Position numbers and translations under genes: made by a program. This document shows positions 1 through 7,579 of a stretch of DNA of 11,282 nucleotides, in pieces. Below the pieces are notes generated by a model. It was given only the letters and a program-made list of their open reading frames with translations. It was not told the origin of the DNA and ran no database searches. The DNA comes from UBA1450 sp964452355. Lineage in GTDB: Bacteria; Patescibacteriota; Microgenomatia; UBA1406; GWC2-37-13. The first letter of the stretch is position 1; the number at the start of each line of letters is the position of its first letter. The stretch covers positions 1 to 11,282 of the forward strand of contig CAYVKV010000018.1 in assembly GCA_964452355.1 (NCBI GenBank), read 5' to 3'.

Positions 1-129
1 TGCTACACTATCAACACAAAGTGTTCAATTTACCAACCGATTTTGTGACGGTGCCTACGATGAAGGCACGAGATGACGATATATATCTTCTGATAAATTT
101 TTATATTGTGTATTTTCTTCCTTAAGTTG

Positions 130-138
130 TGGTATGGT
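130..138 (+). promoter_or_regulatory. Weak extended -10 promoter candidate before the glycosyltransferase
   Basis: TGG followed by TATGGT at 133-138 resembles an extended -10 and closely matches the TGGTATGAT element before the purF leader at 9413-9421. No convincing -35 lies at 17-18 nt; TTGTGT at 106-111 is 21 nt away. A transcript would start near 145. Downstream, GGTGAGG at 153-159 looks like a Shine-Dalgarno sequence but is about 14 nt before an ATG at 174 and about 50 nt before the ATG at 210. The rest of 1-209 shows no gene I can support. Confidence 0.3.
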
Positions 139-209
139 GAGGTTTTTGAAAAGGTGAGGAACAGGCGCGGTGTATGCATTCTTCTCAATATTGTTCATTT
201 GAAGTAAAT

Positions 210-1421
210 ATGAAAGCTTTATTTATCAGTCCAATTTCTCCCTTTGAAAGTATCGGCGGCGTTGAACGATACGTATTGAATCTCATCAACTATTTTAAAA
301 ATAGAAATGATATTAAAACATTTTTGATCCTTCCTACATCTCAAAAAAGTCATAAAAAAATAGAAGGAAACATGACTATCTACTATGACAATAATTTTTC
401 TGTCCCGCGGAAGATTACGCCGAAATCTCATATGGCTCAAAAGGAGAGAGGTTTTGCAGATTTGGTAGAGTCGATCATAACGGAGCACGGCATAGATGTG
501 ATCTGTGCAGAAAATTTATTGTCTGGCTCAACTGCAGGATATAGTTTTCGACTCAACATGATTGCAATGACACACAATATTCCCCTCATGCTCAGGCTGC
601 ATGTATATGCAGAAAAACCTCTGGAAGTAGCCATGGTCAATAAACTCATGTGGGATCACTTAAGTTGCGTAAGCAAAAGCGTTGCAGGAGATTGTTTTCA
701 AAAGGGGGCTGATGTCAATAAACTTTCGACAGACTATCTTGGGGTAAATACACTTGATTTTAAACCACTGAAAGACAAAAAATCAAGTCTTAAAAAAGAA
801 CTTGGATTTGATGAAAAGACCAAAATAATCTTAACCGCAGGGAGAATCATAACGGGAACTAAAAGTATGCTTCGGGAAAAAGGAATGATAAATCTCATCG
901 AGGCATTTTCAAGAATATCGCCGAGTTATCCCAACTGGAGACTTCTTATCGGAGTCGCTAAAGCGGAAGATTCTTTAAAAGTTGAGTTTGACGCTGCATA
1001 TGAAATGCTTCATGGGTATATAAAAATAAACAACATCGGGAAGAAAACGACTGTCAAGATGTTTGAGCTTGATCAAATGCCCCATGTATATCAAGGATCA
1101 AACGTATTGGTTTTGCCGGCAGAAAGAAATGAAACGCTCGGTCAAATTTTTCTTGAGGCAATGGCTTGCGGTTTGCCCGTCATTGGTGCAAAAACAGGAG
1201 GAATGCCAGAGATCATAAGCGACAATTATAGCGGGTACTTGGTTCAGCCTAATGATCCCATTATTTTGGCACAGCGCATTGAAAAAATTCTTAACGATAA
1301 AAAACTCAGAGATGATTTTATTGTGCATGGTCATGAAACGGTTACAGAGAAATTTACGGCAAAAAAACAGTTTTCAGACTTCCATTCGTTACTAAAAAGC
1401 ATACAGAAAAAGGATTATTAA
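210..1421 (+). CDS. GT4-type family 1 glycosyltransferase
   Basis: This is a GT-B fold glycosyltransferase of the GT4/'Glycos_transf_1' type, expected to transfer a sugar from a nucleotide-sugar donor with retention, in the cytoplasm or at the inner membrane face. Counting from this ATG (403 aa), the N-terminal domain opens with KALFISPISP and a GGVERY acceptor-side loop near residues 16-21. The donor domain starts near residue 208 with TAGRI, and a REKG segment near 222-225 precedes LIEAF. The signature EX7E motif is E308 (NETLGQ) to E316 (LEAMACGLPV), followed by GGMPEII. An in-frame ATG at 174 would add MHSSQYCSFEVN; I prefer 210 because MKALFIS is the usual family beginning, but the weak SD at 153-159 keeps 174 possible. 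The stop is 6 nt before the GH13 gene, so the two are likely cotranscribed. Donor and acceptor cannot be read from sequence; trehalose, sucrose, glucan or glycolipid synthesis are all possible. Confidence 0.88.
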   Translation: MKALFISPISPFESIGGVERYVLNLINYFKNRNDIKTFLILPTSQKSHKKIEGNMTIYYDNNFSVPRKITPKSHMAQKERGFADLVESIITEHGIDVICAENLLSGSTAGYSFRLNMIAMTHNIPLMLRLHVYAEKPLEVAMVNKLMWDHLSCVSKSVAGDCFQKGADVNKLSTDYLGVNTLDFKPLKDKKSSLKKELGFDEKTKIILTAGRIITGTKSMLREKGMINLIEAFSRISPSYPNWRLLIGVAKAEDSLKVEFDAAYEMLHGYIKINNIGKKTTVKMFELDQMPHVYQGSNVLVLPAERNETLGQIFLEAMACGLPVIGAKTGGMPEIISDNYSGYLVQPNDPIILAQRIEKILNDKKLRDDFIVHGHETVTEKFTAKKQFSDFHSLLKSIQKKDY

Positions 1422-1427
1422 CTTTTT

Positions 1428-3014
1428 ATGAAGAAAAATTCATGGGGAACAAGAGTTGTATATCAAATTTATCCGAGAAGCTTTAATGACAGCAGTGGAG
1501 ACGGGGTCGGCGATATAAATGGGATTACCGAAAAGCTAGATTATTTGAAGGATTTGGGTATTAGTGCTTTGTGGCTCTCTCCGATATATTGTTCGCCCAT
1601 GCGTGACTTTGGCTATGACGTTTCCGATTACTACAACATAGATCCGCTGTTTGGCAATCTTACAGATTTTGACAATCTGCTCAAACAAGCGCACAAACAA
1701 GACATAAAAGTCTTGATGGATTTTGTCCCCAATCACACATCTCAAGAACATCGGTGGTTTCAAAAATCTCGTGAGTCAAAACGAAATGCAAAACGAGATT
1801 GGTACATTTGGAAAAAACCCAAACCCAATGGCGGGGTACCCAATAATTGGCTTTCTGTTTTTGGAGGATCTGCATGGAAGTTTGACGAACAAACCGGTGA
1901 ATACTATCTTCATAGTTTTGATGTGAGTCAGCCGGACCTGAACTGGAGAAATCCGGAGGTGGTCAAAGAGATAAAAAAAATTATGCGTTTTTGGCTCAAG
2001 AGAGGTGTCGATGGATTCCGCATGGATGTTGCATATTATCTTTTCAAAGATCCTTTTTTTCGCGATGAACCTGATAATCCTAACTATAATATAAATAAAA
2101 ATAGCCAATACAGTAGTCTGTTGCATACCTATACTCTTGCGCTTCCCGAGACGCTTCTCATGCTTAAAAAACTTCACAAAGTCGTCGATGAATTTGAAGA
2201 TAGATTTCTGGTTTGCGAGGTCTATACATTTTTGAAAGAGATTGCAAACCTCTATCGAATTATTGATCGACAAAGTTTTGCACCGTTTAATTTCTCATTT
2301 CTTTCTCTTCCATGGAAAGCCCAAGATCAAAAACGGTTTATTGATGAATTTGATGAGATGATCGGAGATGATTATTTTCCGACATACGTACTCGGAAGTC
2401 ATGATTTCCCTAGAATTGTATCGAAGCTTGGAGAAAATCAGGCACGAGCAGCTGCACTTTTGCAGCTTACCCTTCGAGGCATTCTCTTTATATATTATGG
2501 TGAAGAGCTGGGGATGAAAAATGGCGATATCCCAAAAGAAAAAATAAAAGATCCGATTTCACTCAATACCAACGGTACTGCCTTTGGGCGTGATCCGGTT
2601 CGAACTCCAATGCAATGGGATGATTCAGAGCATGCCGGATTTTCAAAAATTGAACCATGGTTGCCGCTTGAAAATGAGTTTCGATCGCGAAATGTAGTGG
2701 CAGAAACGATGGATAAGACATCATTTTTGAATTTATACAAGTCTATCTTGAAGCTTCGAAATACCAGAAGCAGTTTGACTGAGGGTAACTATATCCCGTA
2801 TCCTTCCAAAAATCCTGATATTTTCGGATATATAAGAAGAAGTCATACAGAAGAGACGCTGATATTTGCAAATTTTTCAAATGAGCCGCTTGAGGAGGAA
2901 CTTCCAAACGGTCATTGGAAGATTCTTCTCTCAACACATCTTGATACTGTTGGAAAAATAAACAAATCGATAGTGATGCTCCGTCCATATGAAGCGGTTA
3001 TTTTGGGTGAATGA
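1428..3014 (+). CDS. GH13 alpha-glucosidase-like glycoside hydrolase
   Basis: The 528-aa protein belongs to glycoside hydrolase family 13, in the oligo-1,6-glucosidase / alpha-glucosidase / trehalose-6-phosphate hydrolase group by length and layout. Visible blocks are VYQIYPRSF (11-19), GDGVGDINGI (24-33), LWLSPIY (48-54), DFVPNHTS (98-105), the WYIWKKPKP and NNWLSVFGGSAW segments (125-150) and QPDLNWRNPEV (168-178). Catalytic residues fit the family: nucleophile D200 in GFRMD, acid/base E264 in LVCEVY, and transition-state stabiliser D326 in GSHD. RDPVRTPMQWD lies at 388-398, and a C-terminal beta domain follows from about 440. There is no signal peptide, so it should act on an internal alpha-glucoside such as maltose, sucrose or trehalose (or its phosphate). 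The usual N before HD is S here (GSHD), and the usual GE before the acid/base is CE. Six nt separate it from the glycosyltransferase, which suggests both handle the same glucoside. Exact substrate is not determinable. Confidence 0.9.
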   Translation: MKKNSWGTRVVYQIYPRSFNDSSGDGVGDINGITEKLDYLKDLGISALWLSPIYCSPMRDFGYDVSDYYNIDPLFGNLTDFDNLLKQAHKQDIKVLMDFVPNHTSQEHRWFQKSRESKRNAKRDWYIWKKPKPNGGVPNNWLSVFGGSAWKFDEQTGEYYLHSFDVSQPDLNWRNPEVVKEIKKIMRFWLKRGVDGFRMDVAYYLFKDPFFRDEPDNPNYNINKNSQYSSLLHTYTLALPETLLMLKKLHKVVDEFEDRFLVCEVYTFLKEIANLYRIIDRQSFAPFNFSFLSLPWKAQDQKRFIDEFDEMIGDDYFPTYVLGSHDFPRIVSKLGENQARAAALLQLTLRGILFIYYGEELGMKNGDIPKEKIKDPISLNTNGTAFGRDPVRTPMQWDDSEHAGFSKIEPWLPLENEFRSRNVVAETMDKTSFLNLYKSILKLRNTRSSLTEGNYIPYPSKNPDIFGYIRRSHTEETLIFANFSNEPLEEELPNGHWKILLSTHLDTVGKINKSIVMLRPYEAVILGE

Positions 3015-3042
3015 ATAAAATCCACTTCTTTTTTTGAGATAC

Positions 3043-3071
3043 TTTTCCTTGTAAATCGGACTTGTTATACT
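3043..3071 (+). promoter_or_regulatory. Extended -10 promoter giving a leaderless transcript
   Basis: TGT followed by TATACT at 3066-3071 is an extended -10 (TGnTATACT). A poor -35, TTTTCC at 3043-3048, sits 17 nt upstream. Only six bases (3072-3077) separate the -10 from the ATG at 3078, so the predicted transcription start is at or next to the A of the start codon. No Shine-Dalgarno could be carried on such a transcript. Confidence 0.6.
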
Positions 3072-3077
3072 AACTAC

Positions 3078-3533
3078 ATGATAAATAAAGACCATCTCAC
3101 TCTGTTTCTTCTCAAAGCACGCAAAAATACCTATGCCGGAAATGCGGGTGAAATAACACCACTACTTATTGGTTCCCGACAGTTTGAATTTAAAGAAGAT
3201 GAATTTTTATATCGAGATATTTTCAACATAGGAAATAGTAAGTTTGTGGGACTTGAGACGATTTACTACAAAAATAAACCGGTGTGGAGCATGTCATATT
3301 ATGGAAACTTTGAAAGTCTTTCTGAGGAGGAAGTAGATAAGGTTTTGCGGAAAGCGCTTGTAGAAAAATGGGACAATGTTCGATTATGGAACAATGTCCA
3401 ATACAAGATAGATGATTATGTATATACCAATAATGGTTCAGGAGATATTGATGAGTTTGATGGGAGTGAGAAATTAGAAAAAAATGGAAAAACAGTATAT
3501 TACTTTTATTACGCAGGTGCGTTTATTGGGTAA
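3078..3533 (+). CDS. DUF5680-like protein of unknown function
   Basis: A 151-aa soluble protein without signal peptide or membrane segment. The pattern of FLLKARKNTYAG (10-21), ITPLLIGSRQFEF (26-38), LYRDIFNIGNSKFVG (44-58), ETIYYKNKPVWSMSYYGNF (60-78) and a final YYFYYAGAFIG resembles the DUF5680 family as I remember it; no biochemical role is established to my knowledge. Aromatic residues are frequent (YY, FYY, WSMSYY), suggesting a small beta-rich fold with an exposed hydrophobic surface. The gene has its own predicted promoter that would make it leaderless. The CruF-like gene starts 44 nt downstream without a convincing promoter, so transcription may continue into that cluster. The family call is from motif memory; function is unknown. 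Confidence 0.75.
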   Translation: MINKDHLTLFLLKARKNTYAGNAGEITPLLIGSRQFEFKEDEFLYRDIFNIGNSKFVGLETIYYKNKPVWSMSYYGNFESLSEEEVDKVLRKALVEKWDNVRLWNNVQYKIDDYVYTNNGSGDIDEFDGSEKLEKNGKTVYYFYYAGAFIG

Positions 3534-3577
3534 AAATATCCGTGTTTAGATTGAAATTACTACAGTAAAAAAGAAAA

Positions 3578-4420
3578 ATGAAACATATAGATAAAATCAT
3601 TTGGATTATTTTATTGATAATTATTCTTATCGCAGTAATAAATAGTATTGGTAATATCTTTGATATCAAATTACTTCAAATAGATACCAATAAAAATCTC
3701 TTGATTTTATTACCAGTCTTACTTTTGGTCGTCCATGCGGTAAGAGCGCTGAATATATATCGTGCTGCATTATTCATATTTATCGCAAGCTTCACGGGAT
3801 TTGTATTTGAATATTATGGTCTTAAATACGGAATTTTGTTTGGAGGTCATTATATTTATACTGTAGAGACAATAAAATTTATGACGGTACCGATTAATGT
3901 GATCGTATATTGGGCTGTTTTTATTTATATGGGGTATGTCATTACCAATTCTTTTTTATATAGTTTAGGACATAAAAAACCATCACGAAAAAATCACAAT
4001 CTTCATTTATTGCCACGACTGATCATTGTCGATGCGCTGATAGTCGTCACGATTGATTTATTTATGGATCCGGTCCAAGTTGCGCTCGGAAGTTGGTCGT
4101 GGCCCAATGGCGGACCATATTTTGGAATACCTATCGGTAATTTTATCGGGTGGATGATGGTTACTATAATTTCAACAGGAGCATTTCGTATCTACGAATA
4201 TTTTCATCCGGCGACAACCGATGCGCATGAAAGTTTATTAATGATTCCCGTACTTGGATATGGACTTCTTTATTTAACCTTTCTCTCTCAGGCAGTACAA
4301 CTTGGATTGATGGCTGTAGCTTTAGTTGGAACGGCAACCATGCTTCCAATCGTATTGGTCAATGCGTATCTATATGTACAATTTTTGAAGAATCGTAGTA
4401 AACTACAAGAATTAGTCTAA
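3578..4420 (+). CDS. CruF-like polytopic membrane protein (carotenoid biosynthesis family)
   Basis: A 280-aa integral membrane protein with about seven or eight hydrophobic segments (roughly 7-25, 41-55, 62-77, 104-128, 148-165, 187-204, 221-240, 243-265). It resembles the CruF / DUF422 'carotenoid biosynthesis protein' family, whose studied members are carotenoid 1,2-hydratases, such as the haloarchaeal bisanhydrobacterioruberin hydratase. The recognisable features are FEYYGLKYGILFGGHYIYT (77-95), DLFMDPVQVALGSWSWPNGG (160-179) and YFGIPIGNFIGW (181-192). The conserved Asp, Glu, His and Trp within membrane segments suit catalysis on a lipid. No other carotenoid gene is seen here, so the substrate could be another isoprenoid or lipid. 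It lies 7 nt before the PIG-L gene, indicating an operon. No SD is present before the ATG; only an A-rich run precedes it. Confidence 0.75.
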   Translation: MKHIDKIIWIILLIIILIAVINSIGNIFDIKLLQIDTNKNLLILLPVLLLVVHAVRALNIYRAALFIFIASFTGFVFEYYGLKYGILFGGHYIYTVETIKFMTVPINVIVYWAVFIYMGYVITNSFLYSLGHKKPSRKNHNLHLLPRLIIVDALIVVTIDLFMDPVQVALGSWSWPNGGPYFGIPIGNFIGWMMVTIISTGAFRIYEYFHPATTDAHESLLMIPVLGYGLLYLTFLSQAVQLGLMAVALVGTATMLPIVLVNAYLYVQFLKNRSKLQELV

Positions 4421-4427
4421 TCGCAAC

Positions 4428-5153
4428 ATGCATACGTACGATACCATTTTCTCAAAAAAACAAAATATTTTATTTGTCATGGCACATCCGGATGACATAT
4501 TGGTTTATTATGCTGCTCTTGTGAATAAACTCCGAAAAGATAATAAAAATGTCTTTGTACTTACCGTTTCAAACGGAGCGCGTGGGAGTAGAGAAAACGA
4601 AATTTCAGAGGAAAAATTAGCTAAGCAAAGACTTGACGAAGAAACTGCAGCATTGAAATTCTTAGGAGTACCACAAGTAAATATTTTCTTTTTGCATTAC
4701 AAAGATGGAGAGATCGAAAGTAATTACAAGCTCATCGGAGAAATATCAAGATATATTCGCAAAGTAAAAGCGGATGCTGTTTGTACTCATGAGCCAACAG
4801 CGATATATCAGCAAACATACAATAAAGAAGGATTTTTTGTGCAACATCGTGATCATCGAAAAGTTGCAGAAGCAGTGGTTGATAGTGCCTATCCATTTTC
4901 TCGAGACAGATCTTTTTTCCCAGAACATGCAAAAGAAGGGATTATGCCTCATAAGTTCTACGATATTATTATGACGGACGAAATTGAATCAAACTTCGAA
5001 CTTGATTATACCGACGAGTTAGAAACAAAAAAATCTGCCATGAGACTACATAAAAGTCAGTTTGATGAAGATGCCATAAATGAGATCGTAGATTCAGTCA
5101 AGTTTGACGGAAAATATATGGAGCGATATTTTTATGTGAATTTATTGTGGTAG
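4428..5153 (+). CDS. PIG-L/LmbE-family deacetylase
   Basis: A 241-aa protein of the PIG-L/LmbE zinc-dependent deacetylase family, which removes acetyl groups from N-acetylglucosamine-type sugars (GlcNAc-PI, mycothiol precursors, antibiotics, bacillithiol precursors). The first metal motif is AHPDD at 19-23 (H20, D22 as general base, D23), followed by SNGARGSR (48-55) and the typical KLAKQRLDEETAALKFLG helix (63-80). The second metal site is QHRDHR at 139-144, with H143 the probable ligand. The usual E after AHPDD is replaced by I24. There is no signal peptide, so it acts in the cytoplasm or at the membrane face. Spacing of 7 nt upstream and 16 nt downstream places it in one operon with two membrane proteins, suggesting deacetylation of a lipid-linked sugar; that is inference. 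The small-molecule thiol pathway is an alternative. Confidence 0.88.
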   Translation: MHTYDTIFSKKQNILFVMAHPDDILVYYAALVNKLRKDNKNVFVLTVSNGARGSRENEISEEKLAKQRLDEETAALKFLGVPQVNIFFLHYKDGEIESNYKLIGEISRYIRKVKADAVCTHEPTAIYQQTYNKEGFFVQHRDHRKVAEAVVDSAYPFSRDRSFFPEHAKEGIMPHKFYDIIMTDEIESNFELDYTDELETKKSAMRLHKSQFDEDAINEIVDSVKFDGKYMERYFYVNLLW

Positions 5154-5169
5154 TTTTCAAAATAATACT

Positions 5170-5439
5170 ATGACAACTCTTACCTCCCTTCAAAAAGAAA
5201 TTGATCAAATAAAAAAAAGAAATAAGAATGTAGAACTTGATAAGAAATGGGAAACGAGTAATACTCGCCGTATCCTTCTCATATCTCTCACCTATATAAC
5301 CACTGGATTGTATCTCCAAGCAATGAATATTTCAGATCCTTGGATGAATGCTATTGGCGCTGCATTGGGATTTTTACTTTCAACACTCACGATGCCGTAC
5401 TTTAAGAAGTTATGGGAAAAACGAATTAAAATGGGGTGA
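5170..5439 (+). CDS. Small patescibacterial-type membrane protein, function unknown
   Basis: An 89-aa protein with a charged, probably coiled-coil N-terminus (1-25), the signature KKWETSNTRR (25-34), one hydrophobic helix at about 35-52 and a second at about 57-75 containing DPWMNAIGAALGFLLSTL, then a basic tail (KKLWEKRIK). I recall similar small proteins with a W-E-T-S..R-R motif and a GFxLSTL second helix from many Candidate Phyla Radiation genomes, always uncharacterised. The gene is 16 nt after the deacetylase and is the last before a terminator, so it belongs to that transcript. Positively charged ends suggest both termini lie in the cytoplasm. No function can be assigned. Confidence 0.8.
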   Translation: MTTLTSLQKEIDQIKKRNKNVELDKKWETSNTRRILLISLTYITTGLYLQAMNISDPWMNAIGAALGFLLSTLTMPYFKKLWEKRIKMG

Positions 5440-5475
5440 CGCGGTGTCGCTTCATGACATAATTCAAAAAATTGT

Positions 5476-5500
5476 GGAGGATATATAAATCTCCTTTTTT
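5476..5500 (+). terminator. Intrinsic terminator ending the membrane/deacetylase cluster
   Basis: GGAG (5476-5479), a bulged G, AT, loop ATATAA, AT, CTCC (5491-5494), then six T (5495-5500). It lies 36 nt after the stop of the 89-aa gene and about 84 nt before the subtilase promoter, separating the two transcription units. The stem is short, so strength is uncertain. Confidence 0.65.
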
Positions 5501-5583
5501 CAACATTTTTGTAGGTTACATCGGGGTATTTTTTTGGTTTGTGGAAAAAAAGGGATTGATCCGCGAGTTATGTCTCTTTCTTG

Positions 5584-5589
5584 TATACT
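5584..5589 (+). promoter_or_regulatory. -10 element of the subtilase promoter
   Basis: TATACT preceded by TTG, 11 nt before the ATG at 5601, so the predicted leader is only about 4-5 nt. The context TTGTATACTAA closely resembles the element before 3078 (TTGTTATACTAAC). No good -35 is present; TTGATC at 5556-5561 is 22 nt away. The rest of the gap 5501-5583 holds only a T7/A7 inverted repeat (5529-5551). Confidence 0.55.
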
Positions 5590-5600
5590 AATTCTATAAA

Positions 5601-7568
5601 ATGAAACATTTTCAGTCTGTTTTACAGATTTTATTCTCCGTTTTTTGTGTTGTAACCATTGCTTTATCCATTATTTCCCCTAAAGAAGCATTTGCAATCG
5701 ATATTGATAAAACCATTCCTGAAGTCAATGTAACAGACAAGAATGAAGCGCTCTATGTTTCTGACTCTGTCATAGTACAGTTTAAAGATGAAAAGGCACC
5801 AGAAGAACTCGCACAAAAAGTAACAACGCGATCGCAGCAAAAAAAATCATTTTTTGGATGGATGCAGGTAAATGTTTCCAATATTGGAACGGCTATTCAG
5901 AGAAATCAAACTCCTGAAAATCAGCTTGCATTTATTGAAAGTATTATTGATAAAAATAGTCTTGAAGGGAATGAAGTGATGGATCTTAATAACCAAGGAT
6001 CACTGTATGTCTATGAAGTAGCGTCTGGAAAAAAAATCGATGTGAAAAAAGTAATAGCTGAATTTAAAAATGATCCATCAGTAGAATCTGCTTTTCCGAA
6101 TGCAATTATTCAAGGAGCATATGCCCCGAATGATCCTGCTTTTAACGATCAATGGCATTATTCAAATATAAATATCCCGCAAGCATGGGATGTTACCAAA
6201 GGAGACTCTTCGGGAAATATTATTGTTGCAATAATGGATTCAGGTATTGAGCGTAACCATCAAGATCTTGCAGGAAACATTCTTGGATGGTATGACTGCA
6301 GGTATCAAGGCTCATGTTCGTCAAATAGTGGTAATGATGGGAATGGTCATGGGACTCATGTTGCTGGTACAGTGTCAGCGGTGACCAATAATAGAGTGCT
6401 TGTATCAGGAGTTGGCCATGATACGAAGATCGTTTCTTTCAAAATTTTGGGTGACGATAATAGGGGGCAGTTGAACTGGCTTATAAATGGATTGAATGTT
6501 CTTCGACAACAATATCCGAATAAAAAGATCATTGTGAATATGAGTTTGTCTTTTTCAGTTTACGTTCAAGATTTTGAAAATATCATAAATCAAATGTGGG
6601 GGAGCGGCATGATTCTGGTTGCTGCTGCCGGAAATGGTGGTCCCGATGATCCAAAAACAAGTGTGAGTTATCCTGCGGGATTTCAAAATGTGATATCGGT
6701 TGCCGCAACGCAAAGAAATAATGACATTGCTCCCTATTCATATAGAGGGACGTGGATTGATGTTGCGGCTCCGGGTGGGTATTGTTCGAGTCAAGATAAT
6801 GTCGGGGATTGTATTCTCTCAACATCAAATGCCAATTGGGCAAATTATTTGATGGGTACTTCAATGGCAGCCCCTCATGTATCGGGAGCTCTTGCCCTCA
6901 TGTGGAGCGTAAATCCAAATCTCTCAAATCAACAAATTCGCGACATGTTGCTGAGCTCTTCGGATAGAATTTCCGGCACCGGAACCTACTGGACCTATGG
7001 AAAAATAAATGCGCTGGCTGGAGTAAATAGTGTATTGGGGACACTGAGTACTCCAACGCCAACAGTTACTCAAACTCCGACACCTTCCAATACTCCCATT
7101 CCAACAAATACTCCAACCAACACGCCAACATCTTCTCCATCGCCCACGGCTACAGCCACACCTATTCCTGCCGCAACAGCCACTCCGGCCCCAGTCTTGA
7201 CAGGCACGCCAACGAGTATTCCAACCGTTACCCTCACCACAATTCCAACGAATACTCCCATAAATACGCAAACTCCAACAGTAAATCTGACCCAGCCCCA
7301 CGATACCATGACACCAATTCTTACACAACAACCTACGGCAACAAGCATTCCTGACGTGACTTTGCCTCCCGCTTGTGATCCAACAAGTGGAGACGCAGAC
7401 TGTAATGGTACAGTCGACTCAGCAGATTATGGCTGTTGGGTTTCAGAGTATTTGACACCTAATGCACCCGATCAAGGAAGTTGTAAATCAGCAGACTTTA
7501 ACTCATCGGGGAAAGTAGATTTGCTTGATTTTGTCATGTGGCGAAATACGATTTTGAGTCAAGGATAA
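5601..7568 (+). CDS. Secreted S8 subtilisin-like protease with dockerin-like C-terminus
   Basis: A 655-aa exported serine protease. Residues 1-32 form a signal peptide (short basic start, hydrophobic 7-26, likely cleavage after AFA32). A propeptide of inhibitor I9 character spans about 50-170, ending in the typical lead-in NDPAFNDQWHYSNINIPQAW. The peptidase S8 domain covers about 185-480 with D213 (AIMDSGI), H250 (GHGTHVAGT), oxyanion N345 (AAAGN) and S421 (GTSMAAPH). Cysteine pairs C233/C239 and C395/C404 could be disulfides. A Thr/Pro-rich linker covers 484-589. The C-terminus (about 595-652) has two dockerin-like calcium loops: D598-x-D600-x-N602-G-x-V-D606 and D632-x-N634-x-S636-G-x-V-D640. 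There is no sorting signal or C-terminal membrane helix, so it is either released or held through the dockerin-like tail. The adjacent gene, 11 nt downstream, encodes a membrane-anchored cohesin-like protein, a plausible docking partner. Confidence 0.92.
   Translation: MKHFQSVLQILFSVFCVVTIALSIISPKEAFAIDIDKTIPEVNVTDKNEALYVSDSVIVQFKDEKAPEELAQKVTTRSQQKKSFFGWMQVNVSNIGTAIQRNQTPENQLAFIESIIDKNSLEGNEVMDLNNQGSLYVYEVASGKKIDVKKVIAEFKNDPSVESAFPNAIIQGAYAPNDPAFNDQWHYSNINIPQAWDVTKGDSSGNIIVAIMDSGIERNHQDLAGNILGWYDCRYQGSCSSNSGNDGNGHGTHVAGTVSAVTNNRVLVSGVGHDTKIVSFKILGDDNRGQLNWLINGLNVLRQQYPNKKIIVNMSLSFSVYVQDFENIINQMWGSGMILVAAAGNGGPDDPKTSVSYPAGFQNVISVAATQRNNDIAPYSYRGTWIDVAAPGGYCSSQDNVGDCILSTSNANWANYLMGTSMAAPHVSGALALMWSVNPNLSNQQIRDMLLSSSDRISGTGTYWTYGKINALAGVNSVLGTLSTPTPTVTQTPTPSNTPIPTNTPTNTPTSSPSPTATATPIPAATATPAPVLTGTPTSIPTVTLTTIPTNTPINTQTPTVNLTQPHDTMTPILTQQPTATSIPDVTLPPACDPTSGDADCNGTVDSADYGCWVSEYLTPNAPDQGSCKSADFNSSGKVDLLDFVMWRNTILSQG
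7050..7367 (+). repeat. Degenerate repeat coding the Thr/Pro linker
   Basis: About 106 codons dominated by ACN and CCN (TPTPT, NTPTNTPT, ATATP units) form a low-complexity, extended and probably disordered spacer between the protease domain and the dockerin-like tail. A shorter version, residues about 206-247 of the next gene (8195-8320), uses the same composition. Such tracts are prone to length change. Confidence 0.7.
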
Positions 7569-7579
7569 TCCTCATATTT

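Noticed and set aside
13..25. Short inverted repeat AACAC-AAA-GTGTT
   Set aside because: Five-base arms without a T-run or nearby gene boundary; expected by chance.
3..125. Open frame of 40 codons running in from the left edge on the + strand (ending ...INFYIVYFLP, TAA at 123-125)
   Set aside because: It could be the C-terminus of an upstream gene, but a second frame is also open to about 77 and neither shows a recognisable motif; the two cannot be told apart.
174..209. Extra 12 residues at the start of the glycosyltransferase
   Set aside because: MHSSQYCSFEVN is not family-like, and MKALFIS at 210 is the usual beginning; kept as an alternative only.
1776..2273. Minus-strand frame of 165 codons inside the GH13 gene
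   Set aside because: The sense strand encodes conserved GH13 motifs throughout; the antisense product resembles nothing known.
6924..7348. Long minus-strand frames opposite the Thr/Pro linker (Val/Gly- and Trp/Cys-rich)
   Set aside because: These are antisense shadows of ACN/CCN codon repeats; the composition is an artefact of the linker.
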